Of a DNA stretch of 64,000 nucleotides, positions 35,248 through 44,958 are shown piece after piece (the stretch's first letter is position 1; every line of letters begins with the position of its first letter). Location of the stretch: positions 725,501 through 789,500 of the forward strand of contig NZ_CP046523.1 of NCBI RefSeq assembly GCF_021497885.1, read 5' to 3'. Below the pieces are notes generated by a model. That model was not told where the DNA came from and did no database searches. It saw only the letters and a program-made list of their open reading frames with translations. Origin of the DNA: Streptococcus oralis. GTDB taxonomy: Bacteria > Bacillota > Bacilli > Lactobacillales > Streptococcaceae. The translations under genes and the position numbers were made by a program.

Positions 35248-35932
35248 TCTAAAAAACATCTGCCGGAGTTATCGAAATGGTGAACAGGAACTGCAGGTCT
35301 TGAAAAATATTAATTTGGAGATCGGCGAAGGGGAATTTGTTGCCATTATGGGACCATCTGGCTCGGGTAAATCTACTCTGATGAATACCATTGGAATGCT
35401 GGACACCCCAACTAGCGGCGAATATTATCTAGAAGGTCAAGAAGTGGCCCGTCTAGGTGAAAAGCAGTTGGCACAGGTACGTAACCAACAAATTGGTTTT
35501 GTCTTTCAACAGTTCTTTCTTTTGTCAAAGATGGATGCTGTTCAAAATGTTGAGTTACCCTTGATTTATGCCGGAGTTCCAGCTGCCCAACGTCGCAAGT
35601 TGGCAGAGGAATATCTAAGTAAAGTAGAGTTGACTGATCGTATTCATCACCTTCCTTCGGAGTTGTCTGGCGGTCAAAAACAACGGGTGGCTATTGCGCG
35701 TGCTCTTGTTAACGATCCCTCAATCATCCTAGCTGATGAACCGACAGGTGCCTTGGATACGAAAACAGGAAGTCAAATCATGGAACTCTTGGTTGAGTTA
35801 AATGAAGAAGGCAAGACTATTATTATGGTAACGCACGAGCCCGAAATTGCAGCCTATGCAAAACGTCAAATTGTAATCCGTGATGGAGTTATTTCGTCTG
35901 ATAGCGCTCGTTTGGAAGGAAAGGAGAACTAA
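35231..35932 (+). CDS. MacB-type ABC transporter ATPase
   Basis: 233-aa ATPase of the LolD/MacB group. Walker A is GPSGSGKST, Q-loop GFVFQQFFLL, signature LSGGQKQR, Walker B IILADEPTGALD, H-loop VTHEPEIA. These features mark mechanotransmission-type transporters. It overlaps the adaptor gene upstream and is followed by the permease after one base, forming a three-gene exporter unit. In pneumococcus the corresponding cluster is linked to peptide antibiotic tolerance (from memory). Confidence 0.93.
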   Translation: MKQLISLKNICRSYRNGEQELQVLKNINLEIGEGEFVAIMGPSGSGKSTLMNTIGMLDTPTSGEYYLEGQEVARLGEKQLAQVRNQQIGFVFQQFFLLSKMDAVQNVELPLIYAGVPAAQRRKLAEEYLSKVELTDRIHHLPSELSGGQKQRVAIARALVNDPSIILADEPTGALDTKTGSQIMELLVELNEEGKTIIMVTHEPEIAAYAKRQIVIRDGVISSDSARLEGKEN

Positions 35933-35933
35933 G

Positions 35934-37190
35934 ATGCAAAATCTGAAATTTGCCTTTTCAACTATTATGGCACACAAGATGCGCTCCTTTTTGACCATGA
36001 TTGGCATTATCATCGGAGTCTCTTCAGTAGTTGTCATCATGGCTTTAGGGGACTCTATGTCTCGTCAGGTCAATAAAAATATGACAAAATCTCAGAAAAA
36101 TATTCAGGTGTTTTTCTCACCAATTAAAAGTAAGGACGGTTCCTTTACACAAAAGCAATCTGCACTGACACTATCTGGTAAAGAAGATGTTCACGTAGAA
36201 CCACCTAAAACACAGGAATCGTGGGTTAAGGAAGCTGCCAAACTAAAAGGTGTAGATGGCTATTATGTGACTAATAGTACAAATGTTACTTTGACCTATA
36301 AGGATAAAAAGGTAGAGAGAGCAAGTCTGACAGGTGGAAATATGACTTATATGTCTGCTGTAGAAAATAAAATTATTGCAGGTAGGGATCTGAGAGAACA
36401 AGATTACCGAGATTTTGCAAGTGTGATTTTGCTAGATGAAGAACTCGCTAAAAGTCTTTTTGACTCGCCTCAGGCAGCACTCAATCAAATCATTTCAGCC
36501 AATGGATATAGCTATCGCGTGGTTGGTGTTTACTCTAGTCCTGCTGTTAAAAGTGCTAAGATGTTTGGTGTAGGTGGCTTACCGATTACAACCAATGCTT
36601 CTGTAGCAGCTAATTTTAATGTGGAGGAAATTTCTAATATTGTCTTTCGTGTGAATGATACGAGTCTAACTCCGACTTTGGGGCCAGAACTCGCACGCAA
36701 GATGACAGAAATTGCAGGAGTACAGCAGGGAGAATATCAGGTTGTAGACGAAACCGCCGCTTTTGCAGAGGTTCAGCAAATCTTTGGTTTTATGACCGCT
36801 ATTATTAGTGCTATCGCAGGAATCTCTCTCTTTGTGGGAGGGACTGGAGTTATGAATATTATGCTGGTTTCTGTAACGGAGCGTACTCGTGAGATTGGTC
36901 TTCGTAAAGCATTGGGAGCTACACGGGCTAATATCTTGGTACAGTTTTTGATTGAGTCCATGATTTTGACCTTATTAGGTGGTCTTATCGGACTTGTTAG
37001 TGCAGCAGGCTTGACCGCACTAGCAGGGGCCTTGCTAAAAAATATGATGGAAGGAATAGAAATTGGTGTCTCGCTACCGATTGCTCTCTTTAGCTTGGCT
37101 GTTTCGGCCAGCGTTGGTATGATCTTTGGGGTCTTACCAGCCAATAAAGCGTCTAAGCTTGATCCAATTGAAGCCCTTCGCTATGAATAA
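35934..37190 (+). CDS. MacB-like FtsX-domain permease
   Basis: 418-aa permease with the MacB topology: one N-terminal helix (about 18-40, IGIIIGVSSVVVIMALGDSM), a large extracellular MacB periplasmic core domain (about 45-280) and three C-terminal helices of the FtsX type, including NIMLVSVTERTREIGLRKAL, the coupling helix motif. It ends NKASKLDPIEALRYE, the standard FtsX-domain end. Start ATG 35934 follows GGAAAGGAGAACTAAG; a longer open frame upstream overlaps the ATPase and is rejected. Terminator follows. Confidence 0.92.
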   Translation: MQNLKFAFSTIMAHKMRSFLTMIGIIIGVSSVVVIMALGDSMSRQVNKNMTKSQKNIQVFFSPIKSKDGSFTQKQSALTLSGKEDVHVEPPKTQESWVKEAAKLKGVDGYYVTNSTNVTLTYKDKKVERASLTGGNMTYMSAVENKIIAGRDLREQDYRDFASVILLDEELAKSLFDSPQAALNQIISANGYSYRVVGVYSSPAVKSAKMFGVGGLPITTNASVAANFNVEEISNIVFRVNDTSLTPTLGPELARKMTEIAGVQQGEYQVVDETAAFAEVQQIFGFMTAIISAIAGISLFVGGTGVMNIMLVSVTERTREIGLRKALGATRANILVQFLIESMILTLLGGLIGLVSAAGLTALAGALLKNMMEGIEIGVSLPIALFSLAVSASVGMIFGVLPANKASKLDPIEALRYE

Positions 37191-37193
37191 GAT

Positions 37194-37225
37194 AAACAAG
37201 ATGGACACTTGTCTATCTTGTTTTT
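37194..37225 (+). terminator. Terminator of the MacAB-type exporter
   Basis: AAACAAGATGGACA-CTT-GTCTATCTTGTTT, 14-bp stem with one G-T pair, then TTG. Confidence 0.8.
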
Positions 37226-37259
37226 GTATGGATTTTCCTATCGAAAATCACTAAAAATA

Positions 37260-37268
37260 TGATATAAT
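37260..37268 (+). promoter_or_regulatory. Extended -10 promoter of metG
   Basis: TGATATAAT with no good -35. A perfect inverted repeat GATTTTC-CTATC-GAAAATC lies at 37231-37249 just upstream. Confidence 0.6.
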
Positions 37269-37313
37269 GAAGTGTTAGAAAAACAGGTTTCATTTGCCTG
37301 GAAAGGAAAAAAT

Positions 37314-39311
37314 ATGTCTGAAAAGAATTTTTATATTACAACACCGATTTACTATCCATCTGGTAAACTTCATATCGGTTCTGCCTACACAACCATCGCT
37401 TGTGATGTCCTAGCTCGCTACAAACGCCTTATGGGCTACGATGTCTTTTATCTGACAGGTCTTGATGAGCATGGTCAGAAAATCCAGCAAAAAGCGGAAG
37501 AAGCTGGCATCACACCACAAGCCTATGTTGATGGGATGGCGGTTGGAGTCAAAGAACTCTGGAAATTACTCGATATCTCATATGATAAATTCATCCGTAC
37601 AACTGATGATTACCATGAAAAAGTAGTGGCTCAGGTCTTTGAACGCTTACTTGCTCAAGATGATATTTACTTGGGCGAATACTCTGGTTGGTATTCAGTT
37701 TCAGATGAGGAATTCTTTACAGAAAGCCAGCTTGCAGAAGTTTTCCGTGACGAAGCTGGAAATGTAACAGGCGGTATCGCTCCATCAGGACATGAAGTGG
37801 AGTGGGTTTCAGAAGAATCTTATTTCCTTCGCCTCAGCAAATACCAAGATCGTTTGGTAGAATTTTTCAAATCGCATCCAGACTTTATCACTCCTGATGG
37901 TCGCCTCAATGAAATGTTGCGTAACTTTATCGAGCCAGGTTTGGAAGACTTAGCGGTTTCTCGTACAACCTTTACATGGGGAGTTCCGGTCCCATCCAAT
38001 CCAAAACACGTTGTCTATGTTTGGATTGATGCCCTTCTTAACTATGCGACTGCTCTTGGTTACGGTCAAGACGATCATGCTAACTATGATAAATTCTGGA
38101 ATGGAACAGTCTTCCACATGGTCGGAAAAGACATTCTTCGTTTCCACTCAATCTACTGGCCAATTCTTCTCATGATGTTGGATATGAAGTTGCCTGAACG
38201 TTTGATTGCCCATGGTTGGTTCGTCATGAAAGACGGCAAGATGTCTAAATCTAAGGGGAATGTTGTTTATCCTGAAATGTTAGTAGAGCGCTATGGACTG
38301 GATCCACTTCGTTACTACCTCATGCGTAGCCTTCCAGTTGGTTCAGACGGAACCTTCACTCCTGAGGACTATGTAGGCCGTATCAATTATGAATTGGCCA
38401 ATGACCTTGGAAATCTCCTAAACCGTACGGTTTCTATGATTAACAAGTACTTTGATGGGCAAATCCCTGCCTATGTAGAAGGTGTGATAGAATATGACCA
38501 TGCTCTTGCTGACGTTGCAGAACAATCAATCGCTGATTACCATACACACATGGATGCAGTTGACTACCCACGTGCTTTAGAAGCAGTCTGGATGCTTATC
38601 TCTCGTACTAACAAATACATTGATGAGACAGCCCCATGGGTCTTGGCTAAGGATGAAGCCCTTCGCGACCAATTGGCAAGTGTTATGAGCCACTTGGCAG
38701 CTAGCCTCCGTGTCGTAGCACACTTGATTGAGCCATTTATGATGGAAACCAGTCGCGCAGTCTTGACTCAGCTTGGTCTCGCAGAAGTTACTAGTCTTGA
38801 GAACTTGAGCTTGGGGGATTTTCCTGAGGGTGTAACAGTAGTAGCCAAAGGAACACCAATCTTCCCACGTTTGGATATGGAAGAAGAAATCGCCTATATC
38901 AAGGAACAAATGGAAGGCAACAAACCTGCGGTTGAAAAAGAATGGAATCCAGACGAAGTCGAACTCAAACTAAACAAGGATGAAATCAAATTTGAAGACT
39001 TCGATAAGGTTGAAATCCGTGTCGCAGAAGTCAAAGAAGTTTCCAAAGTAGAAGGTTCTGATAAGTTGCTTCAATTCCGCCTCGATGCTGGTGATGGCGA
39101 AGACCGTCAAATCCTCTCAGGAATTGCGAAATACTATCCAAATGAGCAAGAATTGGTCGGCAAGAAAGTCCAAATCGTTTCCAACCTTAAACCGCGTAAG
39201 ATGATGAAAAAATATGTCAGCCAAGGCATGATTCTCTCAGCTGAACATGAAGGCAAGTTAACCCTTCTCACAGTTGATCCAGCTGTACCAAACGGAAGTG
39301 TGATTGGCTAA
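37314..39311 (+). CDS. metG: Methionyl-tRNA synthetase
   Basis: 665-aa class I synthetase charging tRNA-Met. HIGH motif: [10 protein letters not shown] near residue 19-28; KMSKS motif: [15 protein letters not shown] near 305-320. The catalytic core lacks the four-Cys zinc knuckle of the E. coli type. The C-terminal ~110 residues form the tRNA-binding (Trbp111/EMAP-like) dimerisation domain ([20 protein letters not shown], then [20 protein letters not shown]). Start ATG 37314 follows GGAAAGGAAAAA. Confidence 0.96.
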   Translation: MSEKNFYITTPIYYPSGKLHIGSAYTTIACDVLARYKRLMGYDVFYLTGLDEHGQKIQQKAEEAGITPQAYVDGMAVGVKELWKLLDISYDKFIRTTDDYHEKVVAQVFERLLAQDDIYLGEYSGWYSVSDEEFFTESQLAEVFRDEAGNVTGGIAPSGHEVEWVSEESYFLRLSKYQDRLVEFFKSHPDFITPDGRLNEMLRNFIEPGLEDLAVSRTTFTWGVPVPSNPKHVVYVWIDALLNYATALGYGQDDHANYDKFWNGTVFHMVGKDILRFHSIYWPILLMMLDMKLPERLIAHGWFVMKDGKMSKSKGNVVYPEMLVERYGLDPLRYYLMRSLPVGSDGTFTPEDYVGRINYELANDLGNLLNRTVSMINKYFDGQIPAYVEGVIEYDHALADVAEQSIADYHTHMDAVDYPRALEAVWMLISRTNKYIDETAPWVLAKDEALRDQLASVMSHLAASLRVVAHLIEPFMMETSRAVLTQLGLAEVTSLENLSLGDFPEGVTVVAKGTPIFPRLDMEEEIAYIKEQMEGNKPAVEKEWNPDEVELKLNKDEIKFEDFDKVEIRVAEVKEVSKVEGSDKLLQFRLDAGDGEDRQILSGIAKYYPNEQELVGKKVQIVSNLKPRKMMKKYVSQGMILSAEHEGKLTLLTVDPAVPNGSVIG

Positions 39312-39315
39312 TAGC

Positions 39316-39345
39316 AAAAAACCAACGTTATACACGTTGGTTTTT
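39316..39345. terminator. Terminator of metG, overlapping the converging gene
   Basis: AAAAACCAACG / CGTTGGTTTTT, 11-bp stem, 7-nt loop. The left arm and loop lie in front of the stop of the minus-strand gene, whose last codons (KNQRV, stop) are encoded by the right arm. Confidence 0.85.
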
Positions 39346-39861
39346 CTTGTTATGTGCGAGATTTTCTAAGAAGTAGTCCATCTCCTTTTGCGACTTGAGG
39401 ACAATTACTTTCTCAGGGTAGGTTTCTTGAACCCGTTGATAGCGTTCTTTAGCATTCTTTGTCCGCCCATCCCAGAGAATCCATCTGACAAAGTCCCAGT
39501 CAAAGCGTTCAGGGCAACCTGCAGCCATACTTTCTCTGACCTTGCCTCGGTATGTGAGATACCGTTTAAAGGCTCGAAAGAGACAAGTCCATGGTGAAAA
39601 ATTGAGAAAGATGATTTGGTTGGCTTCTTGCATTCTTTCTTCATAGCAACACCAAGAGTAGTTGCCATCGATAACCCAAGCTTCATGCTTTGTGAGAAAG
39701 TTTTTCATCTTGCCCAACATCCATTCGCGGTCACTGTCTTGCCAACCAGGTTGAAATTGGAGCGTATCCATATGCAGTTTGGGGATGGAGTAGTAGTTAG
39801 ATAACGTTTCTGCTAGAGTTGACTTACCAGCTCCAGAATAACCGATAATTGCGATTTTCAT
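39328..39861 (-). CDS. P-loop kinase-like protein (FlaR / DNA topology modulation type)
   Basis: 177-aa protein with a Walker A at the N-terminus (IIGYSGAGKSTLAETLS) and an adenylate-kinase-like fold: HMDTLQFQPGWQ near 30-41, EAWVIDGNYSWCCYEERMQE near 60-80, and LFRAFKRYLTYRGKVRESMA. This matches proteins annotated as DNA topology modulation protein FlaR, a name without firm biochemical basis; a small-molecule or nucleotide kinase is likelier. The C-terminal tail (AHNKKNQRV) is read from the metG terminator. Start at 39861 follows AAAGGTAGAAA on the minus strand. Confidence 0.8.
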   Translation of the reverse strand: MKIAIIGYSGAGKSTLAETLSNYYSIPKLHMDTLQFQPGWQDSDREWMLGKMKNFLTKHEAWVIDGNYSWCCYEERMQEANQIIFLNFSPWTCLFRAFKRYLTYRGKVRESMAAGCPERFDWDFVRWILWDGRTKNAKERYQRVQETYPEKVIVLKSQKEMDYFLENLAHNKKNQRV

Positions 39862-39885
39862 TTTCTACCTTTTCTGATTAGAGGA

Positions 39886-39912
39886 CAAAAAAACAGCCTC
39901 TATGGACTGTTT
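39886..39912 (-). terminator. Terminator of rpsT
   Basis: Minus strand AAACAG(t)CC-ATAGA-GGCTGTTT, then TTTTTT. Confidence 0.75.
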
Positions 39913-39913
39913 C

Positions 39914-40150
39914 TTATTTAGCAAGTTTAGCTGAAAGACGAGCTTTATCGCGGCTTGCTTTGTTTTTATGAATCAAACCTTTAGTTTCTGCTTTGTCGAT
40001 AGCTGAGCTAGCAGCACGGAAAAGTTCTTCAGAAGGGTTTGCTTCGAAAGCTTTGATAGCAGTACGCATAGCTGATTTTTGAGCTGAGTTTTTTTCGTTT
40101 TGTTTAACGTTCAATTCAGCGCGTTTGATAGCTGATTTAATGTTTGCCAA
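39914..40150 (-). CDS. rpsT: 30S ribosomal protein S20
   Basis: 78-aa S20, an all-helical small-subunit protein ((M)[19 protein letters not shown]). The start is TTG at 40150: the sequence ATGGAGGTAAGAACATTG contains GGAGGT as the Shine-Dalgarno, and the upstream ATG at 40165 overlaps that site, so it cannot be the main start. Non-ATG starts are common for rpsT and contribute to its autoregulation in E. coli. It has its own promoter downstream of coaA. Confidence 0.95.
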
Positions 40151-40181
40151 TGTTCTTACCTCCATATTTACTAACTATACC

Positions 40182-40210
40182 ATTATATATGAAAACTTAG
40201 GTTTTGACAA
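40182..40210 (-). promoter_or_regulatory. Promoter of rpsT
   Basis: Minus strand TTGTCA (40205-40210), 17-base spacer, TATAAT (40182-40187). Confidence 0.85.
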
Positions 40211-40217
40211 GGGGAAA

Positions 40218-41138
40218 TTATTTTTTTAGGTAAATTTCATCGATTTCATGGTTTTTAGTCTTGTGGAGAATGACCTCGGCGCGATTCCTTGTTGGTTCGA
40301 TATAGTTTTGTAGATTTGTGAGATTAATGCTGGTCCAAACCTGGTGAGCAAATGCTTCAACTTCTCCAATTGGCATTTGAGTAAAACGGTGGTAGTAGCT
40401 GTTGGAATCATTTTGGGCAAAGCTGAGCAGCTTTAAGAAACGATCCAGATACCAGCTTTCAATGTCCTCGACAGCAGCATCCACATAGATGGAGAAATCA
40501 AAGAAATCAGTAATGTAAAGGCGCTCATTTTGAGGGTTTTGGAAGACATTGATTCCTTCAACGATGACAAAATCCGCAGCCTTAACGCGTTGTTTCTCCC
40601 CAGGGACGATGTCATACACTTCATGAGAATAGACTGGAATATCGACATCCTGTCCATTTTTTAGGCGGTCAAGAAAATTCAGCAAGGTTTCCATATCATA
40701 ACTTTCAGGAAAACCTTTGCGATTTAAGATATCTTGGTCAATCAAGGTTTGATTGGGATAGAGAAAACCGTCAGTTGTCACTAGCTCTACAGTAGCATCC
40801 GGTAGAGTACGTGATAGAAGAATCTGAAGTAAGCGACTAGTAGTCGATTTGCCCACAGCAACACTACCAGAAACCCCAATGATAAAAGGTTGGGATTTGC
40901 TTTCGCGTTGAAGAAAAATTCCTTTTGAAAATGCCAAATCATCCTTGGTGCGCTTGTAAATATGGATAAGATGAACTAGGGGAAGATAGACATCTGTTAC
41001 GTCCTGTAGACTAATCTGGTCATTGAAACTCTTGATGGATTCTAACTCTTCCTCTGTCAAGGGAGGGGTTGTTTTGCGATGCAATGATTGCCAAGTCTGG
41101 CGACTGATTTTTTCAAAATGTAAAAATTCGTTGGTCAT
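40218..41138 (-). CDS. coaA: Pantothenate kinase type I
   Basis: 306-aa kinase catalysing the first step of coenzyme A synthesis, pantothenate to 4'-phosphopantothenate. The P-loop is [20 protein letters not shown] near residue 88-107; other CoaA motifs are [22 protein letters not shown], and [10 protein letters not shown]. Start ATG 41138 ([16 protein letters not shown]) follows AGGGGAAAACAA; an in-frame ATG at 41168 has no site. It lies upstream of rpsT on the same strand. Confidence 0.94.
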   Translation of the reverse strand: MTNEFLHFEKISRQTWQSLHRKTTPPLTEEELESIKSFNDQISLQDVTDVYLPLVHLIHIYKRTKDDLAFSKGIFLQRESKSQPFIIGVSGSVAVGKSTTSRLLQILLSRTLPDATVELVTTDGFLYPNQTLIDQDILNRKGFPESYDMETLLNFLDRLKNGQDVDIPVYSHEVYDIVPGEKQRVKAADFVIVEGINVFQNPQNERLYITDFFDFSIYVDAAVEDIESWYLDRFLKLLSFAQNDSNSYYHRFTQMPIGEVEAFAHQVWTSINLTNLQNYIEPTRNRAEVILHKTKNHEIDEIYLKK

Positions 41139-41339
41139 TTGTTTTCCCCTAGATATTTTGTTTATCATACCATAAAAAGCTAAAAAGATAAAGCGGTTAC
41201 TTGATGGTAGTAAGTCAATATCGTATAATAGAGGTAGATGGAGGTTGAATAATTTAATGATGAGATAGGGAATGGTTTCTAAAGACTTATCAGTTATTGA
41301 AAGTGGGCTTTTTGGTTTACAACTTATTGGAGGTGTGTC

Positions 41340-41744
41340 ATGAAAATCTTAAAACGTTATATATTGGAACTCTGTTTTATTTTAAGTTTTGCCTTACCTT
41401 TTATAAGGGGAGCGAATGCGGATAATGGGAGACGCTTTGTGGAAATCTATTACGGTTTTACTTTTTTGATGGAACATGCCATTGTAACAGTTGTCTTTAT
41501 CTGTTCGCTCTTGATTGCTTGGCTAGTAAAAAAGCAGTGGACGAAATGGCTTGCTGCTGGTAGTTATCTATTTTTGACTTTGTGGATTGCTACAGAAGGA
41601 TATCTATTCCGTATGTCACTAGAAGATTTGATACGACTTTGGACAAGTTTGGAAATCTTGACACAAACTTATCAGTTGGGTTTTTATCTAAACATCATAT
41701 TGGGAATCTTGTTGATAATAAAGTATTTTAAGGTTAAGAAATAG
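41340..41744 (+). CDS. Hypothetical membrane protein
   Basis: 134-aa protein with about four hydrophobic helices (residues 8-24, 37-60, 66-86, 108-130) separated by short basic loops. I do not recognise a family. Start ATG 41340 follows TTGGAGGTGTGTC, a strong site, which supports it as a real gene. It lies between divergent coaA and the nucleoside operon and is followed by its own terminator. Confidence 0.7.
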   Translation: MKILKRYILELCFILSFALPFIRGANADNGRRFVEIYYGFTFLMEHAIVTVVFICSLLIAWLVKKQWTKWLAAGSYLFLTLWIATEGYLFRMSLEDLIRLWTSLEILTQTYQLGFYLNIILGILLIIKYFKVKK

Positions 41745-41842
41745 TAATAAAAATGCGCCCGATTGCAGACGAACTGTTTTTCCCTGACTATGATAATTTG
41801 TAGTTCCCGATAGATTGTAATGTATTTCTAATAATTGCAAGA

Positions 41843-41886
41843 GATTGAAGAAAAGGTTTTTTGACTAGGATTCTTCAGTCTTTTTC
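41843..41886 (+). terminator. Terminator before the nucleoside operon
   Basis: GATTGAAGAA / TTCTTCAGTC stem with one G-T pair, an 18-nt loop and TTTTTC. Confidence 0.65.
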
Positions 41887-41900
41887 ATTTGATCATCACT

Positions 41901-41917
41901 TTGTAAACGATTTACAA
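41901..41917 (+). promoter_or_regulatory. cre-like site (CcpA operator)
   Basis: TTGTAAA-CGA-TTTACAA is a perfect palindrome and closely fits the catabolite-responsive element pattern (TGTAAnCG...TnACA). It overlaps the -35 region of the nucleoside operon promoter, the position for CcpA repression in the presence of glucose. Confidence 0.75.
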
Positions 41918-41940
41918 TTCAAGCCAAATTATGGTAAAAT
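41911..41940 (+). promoter_or_regulatory. Promoter of the nucleoside salvage operon
   Basis: TTTACA at 41911-41916, 18-base spacer, TAAAAT at 41935-41940 with TG at 41932-41933. The expected start of transcription is at or next to the A of ATG 41947. Confidence 0.75.
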
Positions 41941-41946
41941 AGTTTT

Positions 41947-42537
41947 ATGAGTAAAATGTATTATGCAGAAAATCCTGATGCTGCTCACGACATTCATGAG
42001 TTGAGAGTGGAGTTGTTGGGAGAAAACATGACCTTTTTGACGGATGCGGGTGTTTTTAGCAAGAAAATGGTTGACTTTGGGAGTCAGCTTTTATTAAAGT
42101 GTCTAGAGGTTAACAAAGGAGAGACGGTCCTTGATGTGGGTTGTGGTTATGGACCATTGGGCTTGTCATTGGTCAAGGCTTATGGAGTTCAGGCAACCAT
42201 GGTCGATATCAATAATCGTGCCTTGGACTTAGCACGACAAAATGCCGAACGAAATAGAGTAGAAGCGGAGATTTTCCAATCCAATATCTATGAGCAAGTT
42301 GAAGGGAAGTTTGACCATGTTATTTCCAATCCGCCGATTCGAGCGGGCAAACAGGTTGTTCATGAGATTATCGAAAAGAGCAGGGATTTCTTGAAAGACG
42401 GAGGAGATTTAACCATTGTCATTCAGAAAAAGCAAGGAGCTCCAAGTGCTAAAAATAAGATGGAAGATGTTTTTGGCAATTGTGAAACCGTAAAGAAAGA
42501 TAAGGGATACTATATCCTTAGAAGTGTGAAAGAATGA
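41947..42537 (+). CDS. RsmC-like class I methyltransferase
   Basis: 196-aa SAM-dependent methyltransferase. The SAM motif I is VLDVGCGYGPLGLSLVKAYG near residues 61-80; motif IV is HVISNPPIRAGKQ, the NPP(I/F) form found in N2-guanine and N6-adenine RNA methylases such as RsmC/RlmG. It may modify rRNA; the exact base is unknown. There is no Shine-Dalgarno before ATG 41947 and the -10 ends only six bases upstream, so the mRNA is probably leaderless. Its stop overlaps the start of pdp by four bases, which links it to the nucleoside genes. Confidence 0.85.
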   Translation: MSKMYYAENPDAAHDIHELRVELLGENMTFLTDAGVFSKKMVDFGSQLLLKCLEVNKGETVLDVGCGYGPLGLSLVKAYGVQATMVDINNRALDLARQNAERNRVEAEIFQSNIYEQVEGKFDHVISNPPIRAGKQVVHEIIEKSRDFLKDGGDLTIVIQKKQGAPSAKNKMEDVFGNCETVKKDKGYYILRSVKE

Positions 42538-43811
42538 GAGCAGTTGATTTAATCCAAAAGAAACGAGATGGTCAAGAACTGACTGCAGCTGAAATCAAAT
42601 GGTTGGTAGAAGGCTATGTGGCTGGAACTGTTCCAGACTATCAGATGTCTGCTTTTGCTATGGCTGTTTATTTCAAAGGAATGACCACACGTGAGATTTC
42701 TGAACTGACGATGAATATGGTCAAGACAGGTCAGGAGTTTGATTTGTCAGCTATTGATGGGATTAAAGTTGACAAGCATTCGACTGGTGGAGTAGGTGAT
42801 AAGGTGACCTTGATTCTGGCTCCCCTTGTTGCGAGTTTCGGTGTGCCCGTTGCTAAAATGAGTGGTCGTGGTCTCGGCCATACTGGTGGAACAATTGATA
42901 AATTGGAGTCCATTAAGGGCTATCAAGTCGAACGAAGTCAAGAGGATTTCATTCGTCAGGTACAGGACATTGGTGTATCTGTCATTGGGCAGTCAGATCA
43001 GCTGGTTAAAGCAGACAAACTTCTCTATGCCCTCCGTGATGTGACAGCAACTGTCGACACGATTCCTTTGATTGCGAGTTCGGTGATGAGCAAGAAAATT
43101 GCTGCAGGAGCGGATGCCATTTTGCTAGACGTAACGGTCGGTGAGGGTGCCTTCATGAAGACTGTTGATGAGGCGCGCGAATTGGCTCAAACCATGGTGG
43201 ATCTTGGTAAGGCTGTTGGTCGAAAAACAGTAGCAGTCATTACCGATATGAGTCAGCCTTTGGGAAGAGCCATTGGCAATCGTCTTGAAATCCTTGAGGC
43301 AATCGAGATTCTCCAAGGAAAAGGCCGAGAAGATATTAGTCACTTTATCTGCGAGCTAGCTCAGATTATGCTTGGCTTGGCTGATGTTGAGAAAACGATC
43401 AAGGAAATCCGTCAACACCTGGAAAATGGCCAAGCACTGGCTAAGTTTGAAGAAATGGTAGCAGCACAAGGCGGTGATTTAGAAGATCTTTATCGTCCAG
43501 TCAAAGTTGCCCATGTGGTGGAAATTCCAGCTCAAGATACAGGTGTTATTTCAGCTCTTCCTGCAATGGAATTTGGGCTCTATGCCATGAGACTAGGAGC
43601 CGGTCGTGCTGTCAAGACTGATGACTTGGACTATGAAACAGGGATTGTTTTCGAAAAGAAAGTTGGAGACTCCGTTCAAAAAGGAGAAATTGTTGCAAAA
43701 GTTTATACAAATGGAAAAATTTCTTCTGAACTAGTTACAGAATTTCAAAAATATGTTAAAATAAATGATGGAGTGCAAAGTTTACGAGAAATTATAGAAA
43801 TTATCTCATAA
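42534..43811 (+). CDS. pdp: Pyrimidine-nucleoside phosphorylase
   Basis: 425-aa enzyme splitting uridine, thymidine or deoxyuridine with phosphate into base and (deoxy)ribose-1-phosphate. The phosphate/substrate loop [20 protein letters not shown] is near residues 80-100, and [20 protein letters not shown] near 108-127. Length and the C-terminal domain fit Firmicute PdP rather than E. coli DeoA. The gene overlaps the methyltransferase gene by ATGA and is followed by deoC, which uses the pentose after phosphopentomutase acts. Confidence 0.93.
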   Translation: MRAVDLIQKKRDGQELTAAEIKWLVEGYVAGTVPDYQMSAFAMAVYFKGMTTREISELTMNMVKTGQEFDLSAIDGIKVDKHSTGGVGDKVTLILAPLVASFGVPVAKMSGRGLGHTGGTIDKLESIKGYQVERSQEDFIRQVQDIGVSVIGQSDQLVKADKLLYALRDVTATVDTIPLIASSVMSKKIAAGADAILLDVTVGEGAFMKTVDEARELAQTMVDLGKAVGRKTVAVITDMSQPLGRAIGNRLEILEAIEILQGKGREDISHFICELAQIMLGLADVEKTIKEIRQHLENGQALAKFEEMVAAQGGDLEDLYRPVKVAHVVEIPAQDTGVISALPAMEFGLYAMRLGAGRAVKTDDLDYETGIVFEKKVGDSVQKGEIVAKVYTNGKISSELVTEFQKYVKINDGVQSLREIIEIIS

Positions 43812-43830
43812 AACCAGGGAGAATCCGAAT

Positions 43831-44493
43831 ATGAAGTTAAATAAATATATTGATCATACGCTTTTAAAGCAAGATGCAAGCCAAGAACAAATTGATCGTT
43901 TGCTATCTGAAGCGCGTGAGTATGACTTTGCCAGCGTTTGTGTTAATCCCACATGGGTTAAACATGCGAAAACAGGGCTTGAAGGCTCAGATGTAAAGGT
44001 TTGTACAGTAGTAGGTTTTCCTTTGGGAGCAACAACTTCAGCTGTGAAAGCTTTTGAAACAAAAGAAGCTGTCCAAAACGGTGCAGATGAGATTGATATG
44101 GTTATCAATGTCGGCGCTCTCAAATCAGGCAATCTGGATTTAGTTGAATCGGACATCCGTGCTGTCGTAGAAGCAAGTGGTGACAAGTTGGTGAAAGTCA
44201 TTATCGAAGCTTGCTTGTTGACAGACGATGAAAAAGTTATGGCTTGCCAATTATCCCAGAAAGCAGGCGCTGACTTTGTCAAAACATCAACTGGATTTTC
44301 AACTGGTGGTGCCACTATAGAGGATGTTCAGTTGATGCGTGAAACAGTCGGGCCAGATATGGGAGTTAAGGCAGCTGGTGGAGCGCGTTCATATGCGGAT
44401 GCTGTCGCTTTTGTGGAAGCAGGCGCTACCCGTATCGGAACATCTGCTGGTGTAGCAATCTTAAAAGGAGAATTGGCAGATGGCGACTACTGA
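43831..44493 (+). CDS. deoC: Deoxyribose-phosphate aldolase
   Basis: 220-aa TIM-barrel class I aldolase converting deoxyribose-5-phosphate to acetaldehyde and glyceraldehyde-3-phosphate. The Schiff-base lysine is in [14 protein letters not shown] near residue 150; the second lysine is in [11 protein letters not shown], and the N-terminal [13 protein letters not shown] is typical. The next gene starts 14 bases before its stop, so translation is coupled. Confidence 0.95.
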   Translation: MKLNKYIDHTLLKQDASQEQIDRLLSEAREYDFASVCVNPTWVKHAKTGLEGSDVKVCTVVGFPLGATTSAVKAFETKEAVQNGADEIDMVINVGALKSGNLDLVESDIRAVVEASGDKLVKVIIEACLLTDDEKVMACQLSQKAGADFVKTSTGFSTGGATIEDVQLMRETVGPDMGVKAAGGARSYADAVAFVEAGATRIGTSAGVAILKGELADGDY

Positions 44494-44869
44494 GTTAATT
44501 GAACTAGCAATTGAAACCAGCAAACAAGCCTATGTCCCCTATTCTCACTTTCCTATCGGAGCTGTTTTAGTAGCCAAGGATGGTAGTATTTATACGGGTG
44601 TGAACATCGAGAATGCTAGCTATCCCTTGACTAATTGTGGAGAACGTACTGCTATTTTCAAAGCAGTTTCGGAGGGACAACGGGAGTTTTCTGAGTTAAT
44701 TGTCTACGGACAAACTGAAAAACCCATCTCGCCATGTGGTGCTTGCCGCCAGGTCATGGTTGAATTTTTTGAACAAGATCTAAAAGTGACCTTAGTCGCT
44801 AAAGATAAATCGACGGTCGAGATGACGGTCGGGGAGTTACTTCCATACTCATTTACAGACTTAAATTAG
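44480..44869 (+). CDS. cdd: Cytidine deaminase
   Basis: 129-aa homotetrameric zinc enzyme deaminating cytidine and deoxycytidine to uridine forms. The zinc and catalytic motif is [15 protein letters not shown] (Cys and Glu) plus PCGACRQVM (two Cys), and the substrate segment is [20 protein letters not shown] with NIENASYPL. It overlaps deoC by 14 bases. A perfect GTCACTC-TCT-GAGTGAC hairpin follows at 44875-44891 before pnrA. Confidence 0.96.
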   Translation: MATTELIELAIETSKQAYVPYSHFPIGAVLVAKDGSIYTGVNIENASYPLTNCGERTAIFKAVSEGQREFSELIVYGQTEKPISPCGACRQVMVEFFEQDLKVTLVAKDKSTVEMTVGELLPYSFTDLN

Positions 44870-44874
44870 TCTGA

Positions 44875-44891
44875 GTCACTCTCTGAGTGAC
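44875..44891 (+). other. Intercistronic hairpin between cdd and pnrA
   Basis: Perfect 7-bp stem with a TCT loop and no T run, so not a terminator. It may set mRNA processing or stability and raise expression of the lipoprotein gene relative to upstream genes. Confidence 0.45.
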
Positions 44892-44958
44892 GCGGTCCTT
44901 GTGGCCAACCAATCCATACTTGCAACATCGTTGCACATCTTATTTAGGAGGTTCAGTA

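Noticed and set aside
43854..44315. 153-codon minus-strand frame inside deoC
   Set aside because: Shadow of a well-supported gene; no start signals.
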